DNA from: Anseranas semipalmata
Taxonomy: Eukaryota; Chordata; Aves; Anseriformes; Anseranatidae
Direction of reading: 5' to 3'
Assembly: GCA_013399115.1 (NCBI GenBank)
Contig: VXAA01003344.1
Span: 64,731-128,730 of the forward strand
DNA: 64,000 nt
Made by a program: the position numbers and the translations under genes. The notes beneath the pieces were generated by a model. It had not been told where the DNA came from, ran no database searches, and saw nothing but the letters and a program-made list of their open reading frames with translations. Positions 38,201 through 49,100 of the stretch are shown in pieces; the stretch's first letter is position 1; every line of letters starts with the position of its first letter.

Positions 38201-40308
38201 GTGCTGTGCCTGAGCTGTGTGTGCTGGTTTCGGTGACCACCAGCATCCCTGGAGGTTTCCATGCAAACGCTGTCCCAGCTGGACACTCTGCAGCATCTCC
38301 TCTGCGGGGAAGTGCACAAAATGTGATTCCTGTGAGTGGTCCTGCAGGGAGGAGGGCAAGAGCTGGCTCCTCTGCAAGGCACAGCTGGGCAACGTGATGC
38401 ACACCTGGCCCTGGCTGTGTTGTCTGAGCAGAATCCAGCACAACCAGCCCTCCTTGGCAGCAAAGGGACTCCCTTCTTCCCCTTGCCAGTCACGAACCTG
38501 CACAGCCTGCTGCCTGCCCAAAGGCAAGAAACGGGAGCAAGCCTCGTCTCGTTCCCGAGGCACGAAGCCAAAGCGCAGTGTGCACGTGTGATGGGGAGCC
38601 CGATAGCATTTATGGGGCCTGCCAGACAAGCTGACCAGGGGAGAGGTCCAGCGCACAGCTGTGCCAGCCCGGTGCCAAGAGCGGGCACAGCTGTGGCAGC
38701 AGTGGCCAAGACACCCAGGCCGTGCATCCCAGCGCAGAGGGACTTTTATCGTGGGCCAGAGGAAGCCAGGGCTCTGCAGCTCGTTGCCACTTGGCTTGAA
38801 GCACGGGTAAGGAGCAGCAAGTGCCAGGCATGGGATGTGGAGATGCATCTTCTCAGACCAGGACTGAGAGCAGCAAACTCGGTTCCCATGGTTACTGAGC
38901 AGCTACCCATCAGGCCCCATCTCACATCACTAACTCTGCCACTTAATTAACTGACTGCTCGTTATTTCCCAAAATGAGCTCCTCCATCCTCCTGCTTGCC
39001 TGAAATCCAGCTCTCAGATGCTCTCCACAGAGCAGCCTGTCTAGCTCTAGTGTCCTGTGTCATTTAAAACTCGTCTGCTGCTCAGCAAGGGTTGAAAGGG
39101 GCTGGAGACAAGCCTCAGGACTGAGTGAGGGCTCCAAGGGGAAGTTTTTCTTTGGGGACATCAGCCACTTTGAGCTAGGATGAGGTAAATAGGATCACAT
39201 CGGCACAGCTCAGTGCAGGGCTGCGTCTGAGCCTTTTTATCACTGATGCCCTCGGCATCTGTCTTGCTGCAGACTTCTGCTAGCTAAAGGTCACTGGGCC
39301 CCATCCCTCTATTATCTGCACAGGAATGCACATTAAAGGGTCATTCCAGGATGAGTAGGAGGGAGGGGAATAATTAGTTATGTTCATAAAATATTACTCA
39401 GTATTGGCTGATATTTATACTGCCTTCTCAAACAAATGGGCTCACGTTGCCAAGATGGAGAGGCACCCGGCTTCGTGCACGGCACCCTGAGCCGCCCCTT
39501 GATGTTCGGGGAGGGAAAGATGATGTCCAAGACCTGGCGGGAGGAAGGTTTTCAGTTTTCTCCTCAAGGAAGGACTCCGGTTCTACCGATGCTCTGTTTC
39601 CTTTGCCTTTGCCCTTCTGTATCTAACCTTTTCTCCACCAGCCGCACTCCTTGAAAACCAGCCTTTCCTGCGTGGCTGCTAGCATCTCTCCCTGACCCTT
39701 AATCTCTCTGCTGCTGTTGCCTCACATTAGCATCTCCCTCTCTGAGGCTGAACAAATCCACACAAAACAAGGGGGTTTAAAGAACTTGTCGATTGAGTCA
39801 AACACTGGCACGCTCTGCCCGGCAGATAATTGCTTTGAGAAGCTCCCGCTGCAGCGCACGCTGCTCTCCGAGAGCCGCTTCACTCAGCTGCCATCACTAA
39901 CAGGGGCTCAGCTGCGGGAGGTGAGGAGTGACCGGGGTGGGACAGCGGGGTTAGCTGTCATATGTAGGTAAAGATGAGGCTCCCCCAGGCTGTGACTGTC
40001 CTCTGATGGAGATTTGGAAGCAGCAGGGTGTTTCACTGGGGAACAACCTGTGAAGCCCCAGCTGTAGGACTTATGGGAAGCAAGGGGCAAGTGCTGAAGC
40101 AGGGCCAGTGGTACGTGGGAGGCAGAGGCTGTGCTCGGAGCGAGGAGGCTGCCTCCCTCCAGGGGAGGATGCTCCTGGCCTCTGAAGGCTGCTGGTGCAC
40201 CCAGCTGGCTGGCGGGGGTCTTTTGTTTTGTGGGGCAAGGGATCCTGGGTGAGAGCAGTGAGGCCAGGGCTGAGGATGAGGGCGGCAGCACGGTTAGCAC
40301 CCGGATCT
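35262..40308 (-). other. Candidate intron from the 111-nt exon to exon A
   Basis: About 5 kb. A CA-rich stretch with many ACAC and GCAC steps runs at about 37100-37330. No further exon, RNA gene or mobile element is recognisable. Confidence 0.65.
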
Positions 40309-40314
40309 CCTTAC
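40294..40314 (-). CDS. NECTIN1: Read-through ending of the 111-nt exon (short isoform 2 tail)
   Basis: If the donor at 40309-40314 is not used, the frame continues six residues (VRRSGC) to TAA at 40294-40296. Human isoform 2, as I recall it, also ends shortly after this point with an Arg-, Gly- and Cys-containing tail, so this short ending may be the direct counterpart of the human form. I find no minus-strand AATAAA close downstream, so its mRNA 3' end is unclear. Confidence 0.5.
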   Translation of the reverse strand, partial: VRRSGC

Positions 40315-40425
40315 CGGCTTGTCGGTGTAGGGAGAGGGCTCGGTGGCTGCCATGTCGTAGTACAGAGGCTGCAGAGGGAGCTTCTGGATTTCCTCCTCGT
40401 GCTTCATGTTGTCCAAGTGGACGAC
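40315..40425 (-). CDS. NECTIN1: NECTIN1 alternative tail exon with YYDM motif (111 nt)
   Basis: A 111-nt, 37-codon exon, phase 0 at both ends, with acceptor ctgatacag (CAG at 40426-40428) and donor CCG|GTAAGG (40309-40314). It encodes VVHLDNMKHEEEIQKLPLQ, then PLYYDMAATEPSPYTDKP. The match to human isoform 2 is clear at VVHLD, the Glu-rich run, and QKLxLQPxYYD. Tyr22-Tyr23-Asp-Met is a YxxM sequence, the consensus for the PI3-kinase p85 SH2 domain; human has Leu at the last position by my recollection. Because it is symmetric, this exon can be skipped without a frameshift. It can splice on to exon A or exon B below, or read through its donor to a nearby stop. Confidence 0.92.
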
Positions 40426-40938
40426 CTGTATCAGAGGAGGGAGGAGAGGGATGAGGGGAGCAAGTGCTGTCCTTCTGCCACAGCCTGGGGCAACATCTGC
40501 TTCAGGTGACACCACCACAAGGTACCACCATGAAGGGCAGTGCATCTTACCTTCTCCCTTGCTCCTCCCATATTATTTGCCTCCTGTTCTCTTTATTTCA
40601 TTCTCACATTCCTCTTCTCATCACAACTACTTGTGCCATTCAAAATGGTGGGGATACTCAAAACCCCTCACACCTAAAAGTCCATCTGAACACCACCTCA
40701 TTCAGAATTCAATCCCTCCTAAAGGGAGCAAACAGGATCCAAATTACAGCTTTCAATTAGTGCCAATCTTCGGGAATTGTGGGCAGACAAGTCCTTACCT
40801 GCTGCCCCTCAAACTCAGGCCATGGACTCCTTTGCTCTTGCAAACCCCGTGTTCCAAAATTTAGGCACTTTGGGCACTGCCTGAAACCAGTTTTCCTTGC
40901 CAGAGGAAGGAGCTCGCAGCGGGGCCGGGGAGCCGTAC
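40426..40938 (-). other. Intron between the 88-nt and 111-nt tail exons
   Basis: A 513-base intron with donor GTACGG and an acceptor ending ACAG. Nothing else seen. Confidence 0.85.
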
Positions 40939-41026
40939 CTGGATGTCTTCTGCAGTCAGGTGGCCTTTCATCTCCTGTTTCCTCTTCGGTGGAGGGGCCG
41001 GTTTGTGGGACGGAGGCAAGTCAATT
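40939..41026 (-). CDS. NECTIN1: NECTIN1 alternative tail exon, proline-rich (88 nt)
   Basis: An 88-nt exon with acceptor tctttacctgcag (CAG at 41027-41029) and donor GTACGG (40933-40938, a weaker form). Its first base completes the leucine codon begun by the transmembrane exon; it then encodes 29 residues, starting IDLPPSHKPAPPPKRK and ending KGHLTAEDIQ, and exits in phase 0. The terminal EDIQ followed by VVHLD in the next exon matches the EDIQVVHLD segment that I recall from human nectin-1 isoform 2, which fixes the identity. PAPPPK fits a class II SH3 ligand (PxxPxK); binding is inference. Confidence 0.93.
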
Positions 41027-42973
41027 CTGCAGGTAAAGAAGTGGCTGCTGGTTAGAGAGCAGGAGAAAGGGGTCTGCTTGCTGTCATATGCCGTAACAGG
41101 CTGGATCCCGTGTGCACTAAAGGTTTGAATGTTTGTCACCAAACTGTCAATATAATCATATAGCTTATTCTCAGCAACCTCCCCTGTCCTTTCTCTCACC
41201 CCAGTTAGCATTGTTAGCAGCAATAAACTCCCTCCCAGCACCCCGTTCCTAACTCCAGGCCAATCCTCACGTCGGACTGCAGATCCCAGGGGGCAGCCGG
41301 GGTACCTGCCTCCCGGCGCTGTCTTGGAGTGGCCCCAAAGCATCCCATGGTCACTGCCAGCCAGCAAGGTAATGTCACACCCAGGGCGGGGGCTTATCGG
41401 GAACTCCAGCCCCTGCCACAGGCTTCCAGCAGGAGATTGAATCTTCCTCATCCACATGCAGGGGGTTCTCCCTGACCCCCGATCAGGGGATCAGCTTTTG
41501 TCCCAGAGCGCAGGGATTGGCAGCCATTATAATCCCAGCCCAGAGCCTGTCTCTCTACATTCTGTTCGTATGTGCAGATGTGTCTAATCCTTTTACAAAA
41601 CTTATTAAAACTCTGATCCACTAATTAGCTAGCTTCCCCTCCCTTCTCTCTCTACAAATTTCACCAGATCTTCTGATAGGGATGGGTGACTTTCCTTGGC
41701 AGCCCAATGCATTCTGACATGGGACTGGAGTTTATGGGTGAGAGGAAGGGTAAAATGGGTCCCAGAGGTTCTGCAAAACATTGACTTTATGGCTCCAAAG
41801 AAAAGAAATGCTATTAACTTCTCAGGGCTTTGGAGCAGACTCCACAATAGAGGCAGCACCTCTGCAGTGTGGGGCACCATTGTATTTCTCTTCTCAGCTA
41901 AAGTGGCTGTTCCCTGTGCCTTCCTGGAGGGCCATTGTGGGGAGCGGAGCGTCTGAATGCGTCTGTCATAGGGCTGATGCTGTTGATGCAATTTCACCTT
42001 GTGGTGCTATTTTTTGTTTGTGTGCCTTTGTCTCTCCTCTTGCTTTCCTCGGTTCCCTTCCCTCCCTCCCTCGCTATCCTCCAATGCCCTCTCTCAAATG
42101 GGATTAAATGGAGCACAAAATGCAACCACATGTAACAACAGCGAGGGGGGCAGTGTGGAAGATGAAAGCAACTTTCAGCCTTTGGGCTCTCAGTGCCTCC
42201 ATGCAAGGTGGGAAGGGGGGGATGCTCCGGTGAAAAGGCAGTGACAAGACAGAGCTTTGCAGGGAGAGGCCAGGGTAAAGGTTTCTGAAGAGGGCTCTGT
42301 TCATGCTGTGCAGTTCCTGCTGGGCTCCATGCCCCTGCATGGTGTGGGGCAGAGCCGAGCAAGCACCCACCGGAGAAGAGCCCATGGGGCTTCACCTCAA
42401 CCTGCTCCAGAATTGCCAGAGTTTGTGCCTTCAGGCTGGCACCACAAGTAAGGATCTGGGATGGTGGGTGGATGCGAATCCTTTCTGGACTCTTTGGGAT
42501 ATGGTCAGAGCAGCTCAGGGTCTGTCAGAAATCCCTTTCTGATGGCAGAACCTGATTCAGTCCAATTCAGGAGCCTGAAGCCATTTCTCTGACAAAGGAG
42601 GAGCAGGATTCTCTCCTACCGCTGGAGGTGAGGGTGGCACTGAGCAGCTGCACCGTGCTCAGGGATGCGCTACTGCAGAAGCAAGCATCTGGGAGAACAT
42701 CCTTGTTCTTCAGCTCCCGCTTAATGCTTGCAATAAGCATTCAGAAATAGGAAAGAGCAGGATGGAAAGCACCAGGGGGCCCCAAGGAAGCGAGTCAGAA
42801 GAGTGAGGCGGAGGGTGGCAGTCAGGAAGAAACGTCAGGAAAAATGTTTCCCTCCTGGCTTTTCTTGCGTGCAGGCAGTGAAAGGACCAGCGGTGCTCTG
42901 TATCTGCCGCCCCGTCCCATAGCACCCGTACCCAAGGATGCACTGTGCTTCCGGCCAGCGCGGTGCTACTTAC
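41027..42973 (-). other. Intron between the transmembrane and proline-rich tail exons
   Basis: A 1.9-kb intron bounded by donor GTAAGT and an acceptor ending CAG. I see no further exon, repeat or RNA gene in it. Confidence 0.85.
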
Positions 42974-43121
42974 AGGTCGTGGTCTGTGTCTGTGCAGTTC
43001 TTCTGTTGCCTCCTGTAGACAATAAACACGGTGACAGCCACCACGATGATGAGAGCTGCTGCGATGACGCCTCCCATGATCCCAATAATGCCTCCCGGGG
43101 CACCCTGAGGTAGTGGCTTGT
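42974..43121 (-). CDS. NECTIN1: NECTIN1 alternative transmembrane exon (isoform 2 / HIgR type)
   Basis: A 148-nt exon with acceptor CAG at 43122-43124 (tract ttccctgtgtgttgcag) and a perfect donor GTAAGT at 42968-42973. Entry is phase 1 (the last base of the upstream exon plus AC), exactly like the alpha exon, so both can be joined to the same Ig-domain exon. It encodes a short proline-containing juxtamembrane stretch (KPLPQGAP), a glycine/alanine/valine-rich helix (GGIIGIMGG...VTVFIVY), a stop-transfer RRQQK, and an acidic NCTDTDHD. As I recall the human isoform 2 tail, it has the matching pattern of KP, helix, YxRQQK and ETD. Exit is phase 2, and the split codon CT|A is completed by the next exon. 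Very different sequence from the alpha helix, same topology. Expression is not shown by sequence alone. Confidence 0.93.
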
Positions 43122-46100
43122 CTGCAACACACAGGGAAGCACAGGACAGAGGGTTAGAGCATCTGACCACACAGCGGGGACAAAGACCAGCAGAGCCAGG
43201 GGCCCAGGGAACAGAGACACCAACGTGCTCTGAAGCTGCCCCAGGCAGCCATGTGCAGACAGCTTCACGGATGGAGACAGGCCATACAGAAATGTAGTAG
43301 TCATTGCTCGGGAGGGACAGAAACCTGGGGCTACATTCGCTGTGTCTCCAAGGTCTAACCGTTTCCTAATCTGTTCTGCAATTTTCCCTTAAAATGGGTG
43401 GTTACTCCTGGATCCATTCTTCTGCCTTTGTTCTGTCCTGGAAGAAGGAAAGGTTGAGGGAAATAAGGTGCCTCAAAGCAGCCTCCAGTGTAGCGCACCT
43501 GCATGGGACTCATGTGGACCTGCCACTTGATATTATCTAATTATCTTGAAAGCATTCAGCAGGGCTTGGTCACAGTCTCTTCACTGAATTCCTGGCCCTG
43601 TTGAAATGGAGGAGAGCTTTGCTTTTAGTGTAGAGATTAGAAAAGCTGAGGACCAATGCTCAATTTATTGAGGTGGAGCAGAGGGATGTGCATCAGAGCC
43701 TGTCATCCCTAAACCTTACAAAATAGATGTCCTGAGTGTAGGATTTAGAGATGAGGGAGAGAGGGATCATGTCTTGCACTCCATCTCCTGCTTGCCCCAT
43801 GGCTGGAGAGCTCTGTGACATGGGCCAGCTCCTCAGTGAGTAACGTGGACCTCATTCAAAGGAAGCCTGTCCCATGGGCTTGATGGGAAACCGCTTTGAA
43901 ACGTACGATAAAAGGATTTAATTTGCTCTACCTTCCAACCTAATTAAACTTGAAAACTAGCTAATTGGTACTTTGTACTTACAGCTCCGGCAGTGATGAA
44001 AGAAGGAGATAATTGGAATGGAGGAAGAAGGAGGAGGAGAAGGAAAAGAAATCCAGGGGAAGGGAGCAAGACAGGGATGACTGAAAAAGGTGCTTTGTGG
44101 AACTTGTCTGTCACACCTAGTTCTTGTGCTTTTCTTGCTGCCCTGTTCTCAGAGACTAGACACTGGACTATATGGACCTTACTCTGCAGCAGTTATGGCC
44201 TCAGTTGTCACAGCGGTGCATAGCCAGTATCTCCACTAAACTACCCATTCCCAAGGTCTCAAAATGATGCCCAGGCTGCACAGTTATAAAAAGTACGTGC
44301 ACATGTTCCCAAACCGCATAGAACCACTCACACAGGACTTCCTGGCCCCACAGCCAGGGGTGCAGCCCTCGCCCAGCCCTGAGGCTGGACCCGCTGCGCT
44401 CCCAGCAGCCAGGCGCAGAGCTGACCGCTCTTGGGCTTCGCCAGCAGTCCTACTGCCAGGGCGCACCCCACAGCCAGCCTTCTCCACCGCCCAGATGTGC
44501 TGCTGTCATCCGGGAGTGAAGCGAGGTGTGTAAGCATGTCCCGGGGAAATCCCCTCGCTGGTCAACACCAGCAAATTGCAGAGCAGAGACCTGCGGTGAT
44601 TACTGTGTCAGTGCACAGCACGGGAACTCCCAGCACTGCACCGAGACGTTGCAACCGATGAGGACTTTGCCCAGGGAACTGTCTTGACACTGATCCCCCA
44701 ACCCCTTCCTGAGGACTTCCATGCAGACCTGCTTTTCTCTTGCTTCACAAGGATACCCCAGAGCCTGCACCAGCCGGCAGCCCTCACCCTGCCTTCCCCG
44801 CTCCCCAATTAAGAGCTCAGAGCTGTATGTCTTCAAGTGGCAGGATGCTGTAGTCATCAAGACGCAAGGTTCCGCTCCCCAGCGTCCTCGGCGCTGGCAG
44901 TCACTTTTCTCTCTCTTCCCTTCTCCATAAGCCACATTATCTTGTAAATAATATTTCTGCCTTGAGACAGCTTGCTTACAGCCGTGCTCAGGCAGACAGC
45001 TGACACGTTGCAATCCAAGCCCCCGGACGACATTCGGGATTGTGGCAGGGACGGTGACGGTAAAGAATCTTCCAGTCACTTTGGCTGGGGCATTTCCATG
45101 ATGGATCAGCCCCTAATGGCGCTCTGGCTGGCAGGTAACGAGCTGGGAACATCAGCCTCCTGCCTTCGCTGTAAATCAGCAGGTGTGTGTGTGTGCGTGG
45201 GGGACGGGGGCGGAAGGAGGAAGAGGGATGGGGAAACAGATGAATAAAGCCGAAACAAATCTGCAGGAACGGGAAGGGGGCTGTGTAATAGCAGAGAGGG
45301 GCCACGGAGATCTAGAGAAATGAAAACACAGCCATCAGTTTGCAGATGAGAGGTAAATATAGGGCACTGAGTACAGACAGTAAAGGGATAAGGAGAGGGA
45401 AAAAATGGGCAAGCACAAGGAGAAATGCAGATATTTTGGGGTGTCTATCAGTGCTTACTTCTTGCCAAGGTCTCGAGGCTGTGGTGTGAACATCCCGGTG
45501 CTGGTACCCATTCCAGCTGCCTATGACAAGGCTGCGTGGCAATGCAGCACTTCCAGAGGGTGGCAAGGACCAAGCAACGACAAAATCCTGTGACAACAAG
45601 CCCTGCCCCTGCACGGGCAGGTCTGCTCCCCAAGGACAGGCCGAGCCAGCCTGCAGAAGTGTTGGGCTTGTCTCTGAAGGAGTCCAGCGAGGGGGAAAAC
45701 AGGAAGAGGCAGAGAGAGACCTTCCCTTCTGCTGGCTCTTCCCTCTTTTTTTCTTTTCTTTCTTTNTCCCCAGCTGTTTATTTCCTCAGTCTCCCCTTCC
45801 TGGGGCAGAGCTGCAGCTGACCCATTTGGGAGGGCTGCTTGCCAAGCGCCTCGAGACACCTCCTGCCAGGCCCTGTCTCCCAGGGGGCAGGGGGCTGCAG
45901 GAAGGGAGCTGCGAGTCCAGCAGGAGGGCACGGGGGAAGCCTCGGGAGCAGCTTCTAAGAACCGGTGGATGAGGATTCGGTTACACGGACAGGACTTTTG
46001 GGCAGCACTGGGAAGATGTTTGAAAGGCTTGTGAATCAGGATCAGAATAAATTGGCAGGACAGCTCAAGGGCCTCCAGAGTGGAGTGGGAAAAGGCTTTT

Positions 46101-49100
46101 GCCAATTAAGAATGTAAAACCCCCTGCTCTGTGTCACGCTCAAATAATTTAAAACTCTCCAAAAAGTTTGTGTGAAGCAGTTGGCAGGGAGGCAGGTACC
46201 AGAGAACCCAAAGGGGCTGAATGAACAGCTCAGCCTTATCTGGATGTCTGAGGGCTGCTGGGAACTCCTCGTTCCTGCTGGAAACTGAATTAATTCAAAG
46301 TATTACAATTAAGGAGAAAAGAAGGACACCCCACCCCCAGCCTCTTGCGGAGCAGTTTGGTTCATTGCTTTGTTCTCCCCCAGCTCTTCTGGAGATGGAA
46401 GCAGACACAGGAAAGGAAGAAACGTGGTTATCTGTCCATAAAGCATCCTCCCTGTCACCCGGGAGCGTGTCTGCGTTTCCAAAAGGAACCAGCAATAGAC
46501 AATGATCTTTCTACCAAGAAGATCAATTAAAACATTTTTGTGAGATGCTGATACTGTAATCCACCAGTCCCGATCCTCAGTTCAATCACATCCAGCAGCC
46601 CAATGGTGTTGGCTGTCCACATCTCCCAGACAAGTGAAGAACGTCTGCTAGAAGGAGAGACACGCCAGGCACGATCGCAGCGCACAACCCATGCATAGCT
46701 TCATAGCGCTGGCTGTGAAAAACCCCCTTGTCCAAACAGCCGCAGGGCTGATGGCTCCATTTGCCAGGACGGAGCCGTGGCTGTGATTTACTGCCTGGTC
46801 CACGCAAACAGCCATGGGAGTGCTTCAAAGCAGCGAGACAAACGGACGGAGCTGTCCACACGCGCCGTGCCCGCAGGGTGAAATAGTGCAGCTGCAGAGC
46901 GCAACAGTAAATAAAAACAGGGGAACAATGACGGCTTTGGGGAACCAGCTCGCAGGAGAGAGAGAGATGTTCCCAAAGGGAACTTGAAGTGAGGCGAAGA
47001 CGGATAAACTGGAAGGCTTCCAGAGGAGGGAATGCCAGCGCAGAGGAAGTGACTCGCCTGCTCTTGGTGCAGGGGGTGTGATGCGGGGGGCTTCGCAGGA
47101 GGGACAGAAAGGAGAGGCAGCGTCTGGCGCGCTTTTGGAAGTAAAGTCTCTTCTCTTAAAGCTGCTTCTGCGGCTGGGACGTTTGCATCATGAAGGACGT
47201 GGCTGGGCTTGGGATCCAGGCTTGGGAGCAGGAGACGTCACATCCCCACCGGGGGGGTGTGCTGCGCTGGGGCTGACTTTTAATGTAAAGCTGGGATCGG
47301 CCGGGCAGTCCAGCCTGAGGTGCAGTACGTGCACAGGGACGTCCCGCCCGCACGGGTGCAGCCCCCAGCAAATCTGAGGCTGGGTCAGCCTCCAGCCCCA
47401 GCTCGCTGCAGCTCTGGGGAAGCTGCTTTGCTCCAAGGGAACCAGGCATTCTTCTGTCTTTGCCTCCTCCTAACTTCAACCTGATCCTTCAGTGCTTCAC
47501 AAGAAACCAGCCTAACAACTCACAACACCTCTAATAAACTGTTTGCTGAAAGGTCTGCCTGCATTCGTAACCAATTGCAAAGAAGGGTTCCCTTTCTGTT
47601 TATCCCCTCCCCACACAAAACAAATCCCCATCCATTTCATGGCTGGCTAGCCAAGGCACTCGGCAACGTGCTGCTTTGCTCACAGCCGCATTGCAAATCA
47701 ATGGGAAGGAGTCGTGATTCTTCTCCTTTCATTAGGCTGGCAGCTTTGAAGCTCTGCTAGCTGCCAGCCTTGCTAGAGTTAATGTAACCTTGGTGCTCGA
47801 TTGCATCCCTGTTCAGGCACATACAGCCTGCATGGCTGAAGCAGGCTGTCCCAGTACAGCGCCAGCTCAAAATAAGCCTGTCTGTGACCTGGATTGCTGT
47901 CCTGATCCAGTGGAAGGGGTTAGCACTTGCTGGACTCTTTCTGCCCGCTGAACCTTCCAGTAACGCCATGAGATCAGATGATGCATATTTATAAAGCACC
48001 CCACCTGACACATTCCAGGGAGCCTGAGACACAGCAAGTTTGCAGAGCTAAATTAAACTGAGCTGAAAAGCTGGCAGAGCAAATACATCCCCAGTTAGGT
48101 TTTAAAGACAAGCAGGATTGGCTAATTTGAGACACGCTGCAGTAGCATACACACCCCCAGGCACAAGCTGGTTCGGAGCCTCGTGGCACCTTCTGTTTGC
48201 AGGGGGTTAATGAAATGCTGCTCCCCAGAGATGTGAGCAGAGAGCTGCTGGGCCAAAGGGTGGGATAAACAGCGGTGCTTGCAGTCGCTGGAGATTTTAA
48301 AGGGATCTTAAGTCTGGGGGAGGGAGGTGGGTTTCTCAGGGGCAGTCCCCTTCGCTGTGTATCTTAAGTGAATCCCTTGCAGGGACAGCTAAGCATCCAG
48401 AGGATAAAAGGGATTAAGAAGGGAAAGACACTGGCTGGAAAGCTGAGCCAGTGGCCCAGGGGCACTGGTGTGAGGCGGGAGTGCCGCCCTGCCCAGCAGC
48501 AGCAGCATCCTCCAGCCGTGCAAAGCTGAGCCCGGAACCTCAGTGCCCCTTCCTTTTGCTGCTGAATGGCCACACGCAAAGCGGAGAGGAGAAGAGGAAC
48601 ATGACACCTCGGGCTCTTTGCACCAAAGCCCTGCTCAGACCTCGCTCCAGCTCCAATCCTCGCCCAGGCTCAGGTGGAGGTGGCCAGACAGCAAGGAACT
48701 GCTGAGAGTGCATTTCACAGCGAGGTGCCCCCGTCCCTCTGCAAGGGGTCCCTTTCAGCTTGGGGGTTGCAGCACCACTTAACTCCTGCAGGATCCCGAA
48801 GCAGCTCCTCTGTTACCAGGTGTTCAGCTGGTGGCCTAAGGTGGGAGAAAGCAGGGGAGGCAGACCTCAGCCTGGGGAAAAGAGGAGCAGTTTGGTTAGC
48901 TAAGGTTGCTGGCAGGGATTTCTGAGCAGGAGGAATCTCATGGCTTCACTTGGTGACAAAGGTATAGCCAGAGCAGAGTGGATCCAGCAGCCCTCCCCAG
49001 CCGTGCCCAGAGCCCACAGAAGGAGCTCAGGACCTCTCCAGCTGCAGAAGATGCTTCTGGTCTTGTCCCCTGGGGGAGCTGGAGCTGCAGCCAGCCAAAC

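Noticed and set aside
38156..38848. 230-residue minus-strand open frame with an overlapping 204-residue plus-strand frame
   Set aside because: Long overlapping frames on both strands indicate stop-poor GC-rich sequence, not a gene. It lies in the candidate NECTIN1 intron.
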